Source: Thermodesulfovibrionia bacterium (GTDB taxonomy: Bacteria > Nitrospirota > Thermodesulfovibrionia > UBA6902). Taken from it: a stretch of 64,000 nucleotides of DNA. The notes beneath the pieces were generated by a model. It made no database searches and had not been told where the DNA came from. It saw only the letters and a list, made by a program, of their open reading frames with translations. Both the position numbers and the translations under genes were made by a program. The stretch covers positions 1 through 64,000 of the forward strand of contig JAGVNU010000030.1 in assembly GCA_020053105.1 (NCBI GenBank), in the 5' to 3' direction. Below are positions 27,226 to 36,273 of the stretch, one piece after another (the first letter of the stretch is position 1; each line of letters begins with the position of its first letter).

Positions 27226-28281
27226 ATGAAAAAAACTTTATTCTGGCTTCTTGTATTTAATATTTTTTTCATGACGGCTCAGATTACACGGGTGTCTGCA
27301 TCAGAAGAATATATTGTAGAAAAAAAGGACACCCTGTGGGACATTTCCACCAGAAAGCTGGAAGACCCCTTTCTGTGGCCCAAGCTCTGGAATGTAAACC
27401 CTCATATTGAAAATCCGGACCTTATCTATCCAGGCACAAAAATATTTATCCCTTCCAGGGACGAGTTAATGCAAATACCTGCTTTGCCAGATAAAGAGGT
27501 CCCGATGGCCGGAAAGCAACAAATTGAAACATCAAAACCTAAAGCAAAACCTAAAGCAGAATCTAAATCCATCTGGAAATATGCGCCGGCAATGCAGAGA
27601 AAACATATCATTGAGAAGAATCTCTTTATAGCAAGCGGCTGGATATCGGACAAGTATCCGGGTATTGGAGAGGTAATATCCTCACCAACTAACCAGAAAA
27701 TGGCCAGTAAAGCCGATATTGTTTACATAAAACTCCCGGAATCTCTTTCTCCGGACAAGCCGGCCTTCATTATTTCCGGAAATGACGATGCCATGATTAA
27801 AAAGCGGTTCTTTGCTATAAGAGATATAAAAATAGTTGAGCATCCGGTTTCAGGGGAAGAGATAGGACATCAAATAAGGATAGCCGGAATTCTGGAAGTA
27901 ATCGGCATGGACGGCAATACTACTAAAGCAAGAATTACCGATTCTTTTGAAAATATTAACATTGGCGATGGATTATTACCATATCAAGAATTGGAGCCGC
28001 CGCTTATCCCAGAGACTGTTCGCACGCCCAATATTCAGGGGTACATTATAGAATCACACATGAATTCTTATCTGGTAAGTGAAGGCAACGTTATTTTTCT
28101 GGATAAAGGGGAAAATGATGGCATCAAAGTCGGAGATGTTTTTTCAGTCCTGAGAGAACAACCAGCAGAAGGACCGATAGGTAAAATACAAATAGTGTCT
28201 CTCCAGCCGACAACATCAGGCGCAGTTATATTACAAAACTCTCAGGAAATAAAAATAGGTACGAAGTGGGGCCAGGAATAA
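27226..28281 (+). CDS. Secreted LysM-domain protein
   Basis: Protein of 351 residues with a signal peptide (about 1-25, ending near VSASE). One LysM domain (about 28-77) runs from YIVEKKDTLWDIS to the YPGTKIFIP end, a peptidoglycan-binding fold. A Lys-rich, Pro-containing linker (100-125) leads to a beta-rich region of about 220 residues, with a FLDKGENDGIKVGDVFSV segment typical of LysM envelope proteins. It is probably periplasmic. It stands alone, with its own promoter and a strong terminator downstream. Confidence 0.85.
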   Translation: MKKTLFWLLVFNIFFMTAQITRVSASEEYIVEKKDTLWDISTRKLEDPFLWPKLWNVNPHIENPDLIYPGTKIFIPSRDELMQIPALPDKEVPMAGKQQIETSKPKAKPKAESKSIWKYAPAMQRKHIIEKNLFIASGWISDKYPGIGEVISSPTNQKMASKADIVYIKLPESLSPDKPAFIISGNDDAMIKKRFFAIRDIKIVEHPVSGEEIGHQIRIAGILEVIGMDGNTTKARITDSFENINIGDGLLPYQELEPPLIPETVRTPNIQGYIIESHMNSYLVSEGNVIFLDKGENDGIKVGDVFSVLREQPAEGPIGKIQIVSLQPTTSGAVILQNSQEIKIGTKWGQE

Positions 28282-28302
28282 TCCATAGCTGCAGATAATA
28301 TA

Positions 28303-28338
28303 AAAAGGTGAGCAATAATGATTTCTGCTCACCTTTTT
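28303..28338. terminator. Bidirectional rho-independent terminator
   Basis: AAAAGGTGAGCA (28303-28314) pairs with TGCTCACCTTTT (28326-28337), followed by T-rich sequence on the plus strand and an A-run that becomes a T-run on the minus strand. It separates the LysM gene from the convergent rpoD. Confidence 0.88.
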
Positions 28339-28366
28339 TATTTTAGAATGAATCCCGGATAAATTC

Positions 28367-29797
28367 TTATGTGCTTACCAGCGCCTTGAGGGCCTTCAGC
28401 CTGCTCGGGTGTTTCAGTTTCCTCAGTGCCTTTGCTTCAATCTGCCTTACTCTCTCTCTGGTAATTGTGAGATGCCTGCCCACCTCTTCAAGTGTATGGT
28501 CCCTGTCAACACCGATTCCAAATCTCATCCTGATGACCTTTTCTTCTTTGGGGGTCAGGGTACCGAGGACCTTCTTGATATATCCCGAAATTTCCTTGCC
28601 TTCAGCATCAGCATACGGTGAAGGACTGTTCTTGTCTCCAATAAAATCTTCCAGTTCAGTGTCCTCATCACCAACAGGCGTCTGCAATGCAATCGGGTCC
28701 TGAATTGCCCTGAAAACTTCTTCGACCTTTCTTGTAGGAACTGTCAGTTTTTTTGCTATTTCATCGTCAGTGGGTTCACGCCCCAATTCCTGCGTCAATT
28801 CCCTTGATGCTTTGGTGACTCTGTTATAAAATTCCATCATATGCACAGGCACCCGGATCGTTTTTGTCTGATCAATAAGCGCCCTGGTAATTGCCTGTCT
28901 TATCCACCATGTTGCGTATGTGCTGAATTTAAAACCCTTCTCATGTTTAAATTTATCTACAGCCTTCATAAGACCGATATTGCCTTCCTGAATCAGGTCA
29001 AGCAGAGGCAAGCCCCTGCCGACATAATTTTTGGCAATATTGACTACCAGTCTGAGATTTCGTGTAATTAATTCGTTTTTAGCCTCAAGAACAAATGCCT
29101 GTACCCTGCTGATTCTTTCCCACAGTGTTATCAGCGTATCAACCTTTACACCTATCTCTCCCTCAATTTTCCTGAAAGTCAATTGGACCCGGTTAGCAAG
29201 TTCTTCCATTGAAGTCAGTAATGCGCCACGCACTCTTTTCTTGCTCTTTTCGTTTATTATAAGGACCTTAAGAGACTTAAGGGAACCGCCATATTGATCC
29301 AGTTCTGTCTTGAAATCATCAACAACTTCGACATAAAGTTCAAGTCTGTAAAGGGTCAGTTCAATTATATGCGCTTTCCTTTCGTCTTCCTCCATTTCCA
29401 GCATGTCTTCATCACTGATGTAATCCTTTTCAATCTTCTTTGTTAAAGGAATAGTCTGGACGATTTCCGCGATTATTTCTTTTCCTTCATCCAGTTTTTT
29501 TGCCAACTCTACTTCTTCATCCTTGGAGAGAATTGAAATATCTCCCATCGAATGGAAATAAGCCTGAACCAGATCTTCAGTCTTTTCATATTCCTGGGGT
29601 TCCACTTCTTCCAGCGGGAGTGCCTCGTCTGAATCAACTATACGCACCCCCATGTCACTAAGGAGGTCCATAAGGTCTTCAATCTCATCAGGGGTAAAAA
29701 ACTCCGAGGGCAGGGCCTCATTTATCTCATCATATGTGAGGACCCCACGTTTTTTCCCGACCTCAATTATTTCATCGAATACATCTTTTTCTTTCAT
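28367..29797 (-). CDS. rpoD: Primary sigma factor RpoD (sigma-70)
   Basis: Sigma factor of 476 residues. Region 1.1 is at the N-terminus (about 1-60), and region 1.2 has DLVQAYFHSMG. Region 2 contains RNLRLVVNIAKNY, LLDLIQEGNIGLMKAVDKF and the -10 recognition YATWWIRQAITRA. Region 3 follows, and region 4.2 has the helix-turn-helix TLEEVGRHLTITRERVRQIEAKALRK (quoted as adjoining parts of one helix pair). The non-conserved domain is short, giving a smaller protein than E. coli RpoD. A minus-strand TTGACA at 29849-29844 may be part of its promoter. Confidence 0.96.
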   Translation of the reverse strand: MKEKDVFDEIIEVGKKRGVLTYDEINEALPSEFFTPDEIEDLMDLLSDMGVRIVDSDEALPLEEVEPQEYEKTEDLVQAYFHSMGDISILSKDEEVELAKKLDEGKEIIAEIVQTIPLTKKIEKDYISDEDMLEMEEDERKAHIIELTLYRLELYVEVVDDFKTELDQYGGSLKSLKVLIINEKSKKRVRGALLTSMEELANRVQLTFRKIEGEIGVKVDTLITLWERISRVQAFVLEAKNELITRNLRLVVNIAKNYVGRGLPLLDLIQEGNIGLMKAVDKFKHEKGFKFSTYATWWIRQAITRALIDQTKTIRVPVHMMEFYNRVTKASRELTQELGREPTDDEIAKKLTVPTRKVEEVFRAIQDPIALQTPVGDEDTELEDFIGDKNSPSPYADAEGKEISGYIKKVLGTLTPKEEKVIRMRFGIGVDRDHTLEEVGRHLTITRERVRQIEAKALRKLKHPSRLKALKALVST

Positions 29798-30035
29798 ATT
29801 TTCCCTTTATTAATATTCAACTTGTAAGTTTAACATATCTTTTTGTCAAATTCTAGGTTCTCTAATAAATATTTTTCAATTAACTTATTTGCTTTAATTT
29901 CAAACAGTTTGACTTTCCTATCGGCTTCCCGGGCTAGAAACATAAATGGGCACATTAACCTGTCAGTATTTCATGGCAAACTCAATTCAGCACCAGCACA
30001 AATTTCCCCGAATTCTCCGGGTCTAAATCCCGCGA
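29798..30035. other. Intergenic region upstream of rpoD
   Basis: No gene seen in 238 bases. The rpoD-proximal part is AT-rich with a minus-strand TTGACA (29849-29844) and a weak TACAAG -10 candidate (29826-29821). Confidence 0.4.
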
Positions 30036-30554
30036 CTATTCATGGCTGGTTTGCTTAACAAAATATTTCAGAAGCTTATCATAAGTTTTGCTTAAATGTT
30101 CAGGCATGACCCTCGTCTCGGCAATAATGGGCATACTGTCTGTATCACCTGTCCAGCGAGGGACAACATGGATATGCATATGTGATTCCATTCCTGCGCC
30201 TGCAACTTTGCCGAAATTAAGACCCATATTAAACCCATCAGGTCGCAGAACTTTCTTTAGTATCCGTACAGAACCATCTACAGTCTTGATTAAATCAAAA
30301 AGGACGTCATCAGACAGGCCATCGAAAGTCGAAGTGTGAAAATAAGGCACCACCATGAGGTGCCCGCTGTTATACGGATATCGGTTTAAAATTGTAAAAC
30401 AGTATTTGCCTCTGTGTAATATCAGATTCTTTTTATCTCTGCTTTTGTTGATCTTGCTTCCGTCGTTTCCGGATACATTACAAAACAAGCAGCCATCATG
30501 TTTTTTTTCATCAAGGATATACTCCATCCTCCAGGGGGCCCACAGTCGTTTCAT
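30036..30554 (-). CDS. HIT-family nucleotide hydrolase/phosphorylase
   Basis: HIT-domain protein of 172 residues with the histidine triad in SHMHIHVVPRW and the N-terminal RLWAPWRMEYI typical of the bacterial AP4A-phosphorylase-like branch. CLFC near residue 22 is an incomplete zinc-site remnant. NRYPYNSGHLMVVPY is also conserved. Likely acts on dinucleoside polyphosphates or nucleotidyl conjugates. No close partner: rpoD is 238 nt downstream and the UDG gene ends 92 nt upstream. Confidence 0.9.
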   Translation of the reverse strand: MKRLWAPWRMEYILDEKKHDGCLFCNVSGNDGSKINKSRDKKNLILHRGKYCFTILNRYPYNSGHLMVVPYFHTSTFDGLSDDVLFDLIKTVDGSVRILKKVLRPDGFNMGLNFGKVAGAGMESHMHIHVVPRWTGDTDSMPIIAETRVMPEHLSKTYDKLLKYFVKQTSHE

Positions 30555-30645
30555 TTAACCTCCAAATTAAACATAACAGTTTAAACCTTTCCAGCCGTTT
30601 TAACTGTTTAAGCAGTTCAGGCTTTAACGGCTTTATATTAATAAA

Positions 30646-31416
30646 TCATTTCAATTTTTCGAGAACTTTTTGCATGTCCTCCCAGGTCAGCCATTTATCC
30701 TTCGGGTTCCTTAAAAGATACGCAGGATGAAATGTCGGCATGACCGGTATATCGTTATAACTATGGAAATTCCCCCTGAGCTTGCTGATTGTAATCTTCG
30801 AGCGTATTATCGTCTGTGCCGAAATCTTGCCGAGACAGACAATGACCTTCGGATTAATTATCGCTATTTGTCGTTCAACAAACGGCCCGCATATGGAAAT
30901 TTCATCCTCCTCCGGGTTCCTGTTATTCGGAGGCCTGCACTTAACAATATTCGCTATATAAACATCTTGACGCTGTAGTCCCAATTTCAGGATAAGATTC
31001 GTAAGAAGTTTCCCTGCATCTCCGACAAAAGGTCTTGCCTGTATATCTTCGTCTCTGCCCGGCCCCTCGCCGATAAACATAATATCTGCATCGGCTTTCC
31101 CTTCTCCAAAGACAATGTTTTTACGGCCCGTTGAGAGCTTACACCGGTGGCAATCACCTATTTCATTTCTGAGTTCCTCCAGTGCAGTTTCTTTATTCGA
31201 ATAATAATCGGCCGTTTGTTCTGCCACCTGCTGAGAGGGACTGCCCCGGTCCGGTTTATAATCTAAAACTGCTCCTCCTGATATTAAATTTAAAATATTC
31301 GCCCTCTTTAAGGGCAAATATTCAAACCCCAAGTCACTATATAACTCCATTGCCTTTTTTAGTTCCTGTATCATCCCGGCCCTGTTATTCATTATTAACG
31401 GGAGTTGATCCTTCAT
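30646..31416 (-). CDS. Type-4 uracil-DNA glycosylase with Fe-S cluster
   Basis: DNA repair enzyme (256 residues) that removes uracil. Cys89 and Cys92 (CHRCKL), plus two later cysteines (VKCRPP and ISICGPF), supply the 4Fe-4S ligands. GEGPGRDEDIQARPFVG is motif 1 and HPAYLLRNP is motif 3. An 80-residue N-terminal extension has no recognised domain, though family-4 proteins with such extensions are common. It lies 7 nt downstream of nadK and is probably in the nnr operon. The start could be the first or a later Met (codon 9 or 15). Confidence 0.9.
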   Translation of the reverse strand: MKDQLPLIMNNRAGMIQELKKAMELYSDLGFEYLPLKRANILNLISGGAVLDYKPDRGSPSQQVAEQTADYYSNKETALEELRNEIGDCHRCKLSTGRKNIVFGEGKADADIMFIGEGPGRDEDIQARPFVGDAGKLLTNLILKLGLQRQDVYIANIVKCRPPNNRNPEEDEISICGPFVERQIAIINPKVIVCLGKISAQTIIRSKITISKLRGNFHSYNDIPVMPTFHPAYLLRNPKDKWLTWEDMQKVLEKLK

Positions 31417-31423
31417 ATTTCGA

Positions 31424-32269
31424 CTACTCTCCCCATTTCAGCTTGGTCCTCAAAATGCGAAAATAATCTCTGTCATGCACAATGAGGAACTTAATTTTAT
31501 ACTCAGCTTTCCGTATCCTCACTTTATCAGTCACCTTTAAAGGAAATCCTTCCTGTCCGTCAAGGGTCATATATATGTCCTCTCCGGTCTTGATGCCTGC
31601 CTCCAATATGAATGCATCCGGCAGCACTATCGGTCTGCTGGTAAGTGTGTGAGGGCATATGGGGGTCAGCAGAAATGATTCAAGTGTGGGGTACATAATG
31701 GGGCCTCCGGCTGAAAGTGAATGGCCAGTTGATCCGGTAGGGGTGGACACAATTAATCCATCAACCCTGAATGTGGTGACATACTGATTGTTAATGCGTA
31801 TGTCGATCTCGAACATTCTGGAGAGGGCGCTCTTATTTAACACAACATCGTTAAATGCACTGTTCTGTATTACCTTCTTTCCTCCCCTGTACACATCAGC
31901 CAGAAGCATTATCCGTTCTTCAAAACAGTACTTCTCGGAAAAAACCATGTCAATACAGTCACTGATCTCATCTCTGCTCAGTTCAGTAATAAAGCCAAGA
32001 CTTCCGAGATTAACTCCAAGAATAGGAACGCCTGAATCGCCTACAAGTCTTGTTACGCTTAAAAGAGTCCCGTCCCCCCCGAATACTATGATTATATCTG
32101 TTTTGGAGGGGATCTTTTTCCTCGGATAACCATCAATTTTGAGGACCGCAGCCACATCATTCTCAACATACAGCTCACATTTCCTGCCTTTTAACAGGCG
32201 TATAAATTCCTTTATAGCCTTAATGGCCTCCGGTTCACCTCTTTTTGCAATTATCCCGATTCTCTTCAT
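31424..32269 (-). CDS. nadK: NAD kinase
   Basis: ATP-NAD kinase of 281 residues making NADP. The GGDGTLL motif, the NLGSLGFITEL motif and the glycine-rich STPTGSTGHSLSAGGPI conserved region are all present. Length normal. Grouped with nnr, which repairs damaged NAD(P)H, so the operon has a pyridine-nucleotide theme. It starts 98 nt after tsaE. Confidence 0.95.
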   Translation of the reverse strand: MKRIGIIAKRGEPEAIKAIKEFIRLLKGRKCELYVENDVAAVLKIDGYPRKKIPSKTDIIIVFGGDGTLLSVTRLVGDSGVPILGVNLGSLGFITELSRDEISDCIDMVFSEKYCFEERIMLLADVYRGGKKVIQNSAFNDVVLNKSALSRMFEIDIRINNQYVTTFRVDGLIVSTPTGSTGHSLSAGGPIMYPTLESFLLTPICPHTLTSRPIVLPDAFILEAGIKTGEDIYMTLDGQEGFPLKVTDKVRIRKAEYKIKFLIVHDRDYFRILRTKLKWGE

Positions 32270-32367
32270 AACTATAAGTAATTATACCTGACTCTTAACT
32301 GTGCCGAAGAAAAAAGCATCTAAACGTACAATCCGCGTTTTCAGGATTTAACAGATAATTGACTTCT

Positions 32368-32799
32368 TCAATCAGGCGTCCCGATGTGGATGCCTTTTAT
32401 TTCAATCTCTCTTGTATTTTCTTCTTTATGATGCAAAATTACACGGACACTTTGTTCCGGGACCTCTTCCTCGGCCCTTTCGGCCCACTCAATTACGGCA
32501 ATACCGTCAGCGCCGAGATAGTCCCGCAGTCCAAGCTCCGGCACTTCAGCAGGAGATAGCCTGTAAAGGTCTATATGATAAAAAGGTATGCTGACATTAT
32601 ATTCCGCAATGATAGTATAACTGGCGCTGGTTATGTCCCTTTCATTTATACCAAAAGCAGACGCAATCCCCTTGACCATCGTAGTCTTTCCTGCGCCAAG
32701 CTCGCCATAAAGACATACTACATCCCCGCGCTTAAGACGCTCTCCCAGCCTGTGACCGATTTCCCTTGTCTCGGCATCGCTGTTACTTTGAAGCATCAT
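32368..32799 (-). CDS. tsaE: tRNA threonylcarbamoyladenosine ATPase TsaE
   Basis: P-loop ATPase of 143 residues required for t6A37 synthesis with TsaB and TsaD. Walker A is GELGAGKTTMVKG; the HIDLYRL and VIEWAER motifs are typical. Two adjacent ATGs (32799 and 32796) are possible starts. It overlaps the CBS gene by 17 nt. TsaB and TsaD are not in the window. Confidence 0.95.
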   Translation of the reverse strand: MMLQSNSDAETREIGHRLGERLKRGDVVCLYGELGAGKTTMVKGIASAFGINERDITSASYTIIAEYNVSIPFYHIDLYRLSPAEVPELGLRDYLGADGIAVIEWAERAEEEVPEQSVRVILHHKEENTREIEIKGIHIGTPD

Positions 32800-33241
32800 A
32801 AGTTATAGCTCTCACCATGTCCGCCTTGCCGACTATTCCGACGACAGCGCTTCCGTTCAGTACAGGGAGCAGGTGGACATGCTGCTCAGCCATAATCGTT
32901 GCAATATCCTCCAGAGAGGATTCTTCCCTTATTGATACAACTTTCTTAGTGCATATTTCATCAACCGTTGCAGCAGCCATTTTTCTTATCTCTTCTTCTG
33001 CCTTGCCGGAACCCAAGAGTATATAGGCATCAAAAAGCCTGATCACTGTAGGAATATGGAACCGTTTATTCTTTCTGATGAGATCGTTTTCTGTAACAAT
33101 ACCAACCATCTTCTTTTCGTTGTTAACGACCGGGACCCCGCTGATTTTATGCTCCATAAGCAATCTCGCCAGCTCTTCTACCGTTGCTTCGGGTCTTACA
33201 GTAATCACGTCCTTTGTCATTATGTCCTTTGCCGTAAGCAT
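32783..33241 (-). CDS. Tandem CBS-domain protein
   Basis: Protein of 152 residues consisting of two CBS motifs: the first about 7-60 (DIMTKDVITVRPEATVEELA) and the second about 95-150 (KKVVSIREESSLEDIATIM). CBS pairs usually bind adenosine ligands to sense energy state. Ligand and partner are unknown here. Gene order between pgeF and tsaE suggests simple co-transcription. Confidence 0.93.
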   Translation of the reverse strand: MLTAKDIMTKDVITVRPEATVEELARLLMEHKISGVPVVNNEKKMVGIVTENDLIRKNKRFHIPTVIRLFDAYILLGSGKAEEEIRKMAAATVDEICTKKVVSIREESSLEDIATIMAEQHVHLLPVLNGSAVVGIVGKADMVRAITYDASK

Positions 33242-33296
33242 TGCTCCTCCTTGGTAAAACGATTAAATTCTTCATCTGATAAAACGGTTTCCTATT

Positions 33297-33983
33297 CTAC
33301 CACATTCCTATAAAACCACCCTGCCTTCCAGTACTGCCTCCGCTGTACCTGTAAGAATAATACTTGTGCGGATCACAGAAGGTGCAGTCTTCAGACTGCC
33401 AGATGCTCTGCGGAGGGATACCCATTTTTAATGCCTGAATCCGGTTTGCAGATGAAAGGTCGAGAAAGTATTTATTGCCCTGCCTGCTGTAATAGTCCCC
33501 TTTGCCTGTTGCCTTCTGCACCGCTGCATTAACATCATCATCAACTTCATAGCTGCATTGCCTGATACTGGGGCCTATGGCGACCGATATTTCCGCTGGA
33601 AGGCATCCGAACTGCTCCTGCATTGCAGCTATTGTCTCCTTTAAAATCTGTTTTGCTGTCCCCCTCCAGCCTGCATGAACAGCGCCTATTATCCCTTTTC
33701 GTCCATCATATAAGAGAATAGGCACGCAATCAGCAACTAATATCCCGATAAATATGTTTCTGACGTCAGTAACAACTGCGTCAGCAATTACAGGTTCACG
33801 GCCAGACTCAAGGATCTGAATATTACTGGTATGTTTTTGAATCGGCAAATAAATATCGTCCTTTGAAATATTAAATTCCCCGGCCAGGACTTCTTTAATA
33901 TTATCATTGTCCTTTGACATATTCTTCGTCGTAAAAAAAGCCCTTACATTTAAAGAAGCTATATTGGCAGGTTCAATGATCAT
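33297..33983 (-). CDS. pgeF: Peptidoglycan editing factor / YfiH-type multicopper domain protein
   Basis: Protein of 228 residues of the PgeF/YfiH (DUF152, 'laccase domain') family. ADCVPILLYDG, the AVHAGWRGTAK metal-site His and the IGPSIRQCSYEV cysteine motif are conserved. Characterised members act as purine nucleoside phosphorylases or help remove mis-incorporated serine from peptidoglycan precursors; which applies here is undetermined. It overlaps nnr by 4 nt (ATGA). Confidence 0.9.
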   Translation of the reverse strand: MIIEPANIASLNVRAFFTTKNMSKDNDNIKEVLAGEFNISKDDIYLPIQKHTSNIQILESGREPVIADAVVTDVRNIFIGILVADCVPILLYDGRKGIIGAVHAGWRGTAKQILKETIAAMQEQFGCLPAEISVAIGPSIRQCSYEVDDDVNAAVQKATGKGDYYSRQGNKYFLDLSSANRIQALKMGIPPQSIWQSEDCTFCDPHKYYSYRYSGGSTGRQGGFIGMW

Positions 33984-35587
33984 ACTATAGATTTAATTAC
34001 CGATGGTATAGCATTAATAATATCAGAGGCAGTCAGTGACTGCTGGCTCTTCTTTTCGGCAGAAATGTCACCTGCAAAACCATGCAAAAAAACACCCAGC
34101 ATCGATGCATCCGCAGGGGACATGCCTTGCGCAAGCAGGGCGGAGATCATTCCTGTCAGCACATCGCCCGCCCCGGCAGTGGCCATCCCGGGATTGCCGG
34201 TAGAATTCATGAAAGCTTCGCCCTTAGGCGTTGCCGTAACAGTAGGAACGCCTTTAAGTACGAGACAGGTTTTCGTTTTACTGGCAAAATCAAGAGCTAT
34301 ATTAATCCTGTCCTTCTCTATCTCCTCCCGATGGTTAAGGCGGGAGGTTGCCCCTGGGCTCCGCCGGCCAGCCGCCGGCTGATTCATTAACAGTCCTGCC
34401 ATTTCACCCGGATGGGGCGTCAGGATTACCGGGGCGCTGCTCTTCTTTAATACCCCGGTGTTACCTGCAATGGCATTCAAACCATCGGCATCGATTACCA
34501 TCGGAACGCGGGATTCCCGTATAAGCAGACTTACAAGGCCTGATAATTCTCTATCTACTGAAAGCCCGGGGCCTATGGCAAGGACATTCCCCCTTTTTTT
34601 GAGGAAATCAAGGATACCATCAGCTGCATTCATTGAAAGGGTCCCGTTTCCTTTATCAGAAAGCGGAAGAATCATCTCTTCAGTAACTCTTGATTGGAAT
34701 GTATTCACAAGTGTATCGGGAATTCCAATTGTTACCAGACCTGCTCCGGTTCGCAGACATGCCTTTGCAGCCATCAGTGCAGCTCCTGTTTTCCCCCTTG
34801 ATCCGGCAACTATCAGCACATGACCATACGTCCCCTTATGAGAATATTTCGGCCTTACAGGAAGTAAAGACATGATGTCTTCTTTCTGGACCAGATTAAT
34901 CTTTATCTTTTCTGATGCAAGCAGTGTCCGGGGAAAGCCGATCTCCTCAATATACAGCTGTCCGGCATACTCAGCGCCCGGATAGAGAAAATGCCCTCTC
35001 TTGGGCAGGCCAAATGTAACAGTGAAACGCGCTTTTACGGCACAGCCCATTACCTGCCCTGTATCAGAAGAAATACCTGACGGGATATCCACTGAGACGA
35101 CCGGGGCTGAAATTTTATTGATTGTTTTTATGACTTCGGCAAGCGGCGCCCTTACCTCCCTGCTTAGACCCGTACCAAGAAGTGCATCTACAATTAAAAA
35201 TTCATTTGCACCACCTGAAGTGTATTTCGTCAGAAAATGACTGACCGGACGCATTATGACACCGAATTTCCCTGCGGCTTCGTAATTTATTTTCGCATCG
35301 CCTTTTAAGCTTCCCGGATTTGCTGTCAGGTAAACTTCAACTTCCCTGCCCTGATTGTGCAGTAACCTTGCAATAACAAAACCATCGCCTCCGTTATTGC
35401 CTCCACCGCAGACAACTATTATCTTTCTTGCTTTGTTTTTGTTTGTGCCCTGACAAAATAAGTCATCTATCCGGGCAACAACACCGAGACCTGCCCTTTC
35501 CATAAGAACAGCCCCCGGTATACCGTATCTTTCAATGGAAATCCGGTCTATCCGCTGCATCTCTTCTGAAGTTGCTACTTTCAGCAT
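33980..35587 (-). CDS. nnr: Bifunctional NAD(P)HX epimerase/dehydratase
   Basis: Two-domain enzyme of 535 residues repairing hydrated NAD(P)H. The N-terminal YjeF_N epimerase has VCGGGNNGGDGFVIARLL; the C-terminal ADP-dependent dehydratase carries HPGEMAGLL and GNPGMATAGAGDVLTGMI. About 20 residues (roughly 403-422, starting after the HPGEM motif with QPAAGRRSPGA) are an insertion encoded by a GC-rich palindromic element. It is the first gene of the operon that continues through pgeF, CBS, tsaE, nadK and UDG. Confidence 0.94.
   Translation of the reverse strand: MLKVATSEEMQRIDRISIERYGIPGAVLMERAGLGVVARIDDLFCQGTNKNKARKIIVVCGGGNNGGDGFVIARLLHNQGREVEVYLTANPGSLKGDAKINYEAAGKFGVIMRPVSHFLTKYTSGGANEFLIVDALLGTGLSREVRAPLAEVIKTINKISAPVVSVDIPSGISSDTGQVMGCAVKARFTVTFGLPKRGHFLYPGAEYAGQLYIEEIGFPRTLLASEKIKINLVQKEDIMSLLPVRPKYSHKGTYGHVLIVAGSRGKTGAALMAAKACLRTGAGLVTIGIPDTLVNTFQSRVTEEMILPLSDKGNGTLSMNAADGILDFLKKRGNVLAIGPGLSVDRELSGLVSLLIRESRVPMVIDADGLNAIAGNTGVLKKSSAPVILTPHPGEMAGLLMNQPAAGRRSPGATSRLNHREEIEKDRINIALDFASKTKTCLVLKGVPTVTATPKGEAFMNSTGNPGMATAGAGDVLTGMISALLAQGMSPADASMLGVFLHGFAGDISAEKKSQQSLTASDIINAIPSVIKSIV
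34324..34381. repeat. GC-rich palindromic element inside nnr
   Basis: Two hairpins in tandem: CCTCCCG (34324-34330) with CGGGAGG (34341-34347), and CAGCCG (34369-34374) with CGGCTG (34376-34381). GC content is clearly higher than in the flanking nnr sequence. The frame stays open across it. Confidence 0.75.
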
Positions 35588-35780
35588 ATCGTTCTCACTG
35601 ATTTTATATCTTTTGATATTTATTCACTCATTAGATTAAAGTAATAAATTATGAATTATCAACCGGAATCTTAACCTGTTCCGGTCTGTTAACTATATTC
35701 TGCAGAAACAAGACTGCCGGCATAATTGAAAAAATATTTATCATCTTCATGTTCAATCTTATTCAGAAGGAGAATATACT

Positions 35781-36215
35781 ATGGCAAGGATCGGTATTTT
35801 GACCTGTTCCAATGCAACCCAGGACCTTGGATGCTCATCATCCAGCTGTCTTGCTGATCTTCGAAAACGTAAAGGCGCATTTGAGGAATATCCCGAGGAC
35901 AAGGAATTAACTCTGGTCGGTATTATCAACTGTCCGGGATGTCCCACGCTTACAGGTCCCGATAAGCTCCTTCAAAGGATTAAAGCATTAACTGAATATA
36001 AAGTGGACGCAATCCATTTTACCTATTGCATGACTGCACTCTGTCCATTCAAAGAAAAATATAGAAACGCTCTGGAAGAGAAATTCCCTGATATTAAGAT
36101 TGTGATGGGCACCCATAAATCAGCGCTCACTCCTGAGGCATACAGGGAGAAGATTAAAAAGCTTTTCAATCAGGACAGAAAAACAATGGTAGATGTGATT
36201 TTAAAGAGAGATTAA
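35781..36215 (+). CDS. CGGC-domain cysteine-rich protein
   Basis: Protein of 144 residues matching the CGGC (DUF1847-neighbouring) predicted metal-binding family: N-terminal IGILTCSNATQDLGCSS, a central CPGCPT in place of the name-giving CGGC, FTYCMTALCPF, and a HKSAL segment near the end. Seven cysteines suggest a metal or Fe-S site. No function is established. GAAGGAG precedes the ATG. It stands alone between nnr and the convergent pdxJ. Confidence 0.8.
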   Translation: MARIGILTCSNATQDLGCSSSSCLADLRKRKGAFEEYPEDKELTLVGIINCPGCPTLTGPDKLLQRIKALTEYKVDAIHFTYCMTALCPFKEKYRNALEEKFPDIKIVMGTHKSALTPEAYREKIKKLFNQDRKTMVDVILKRD

Positions 36216-36273
36216 GCCGGAGAGACCAGGTGGACCTTCATAGCTTTGCATAGCTACTGACTGCCGCCATTCA

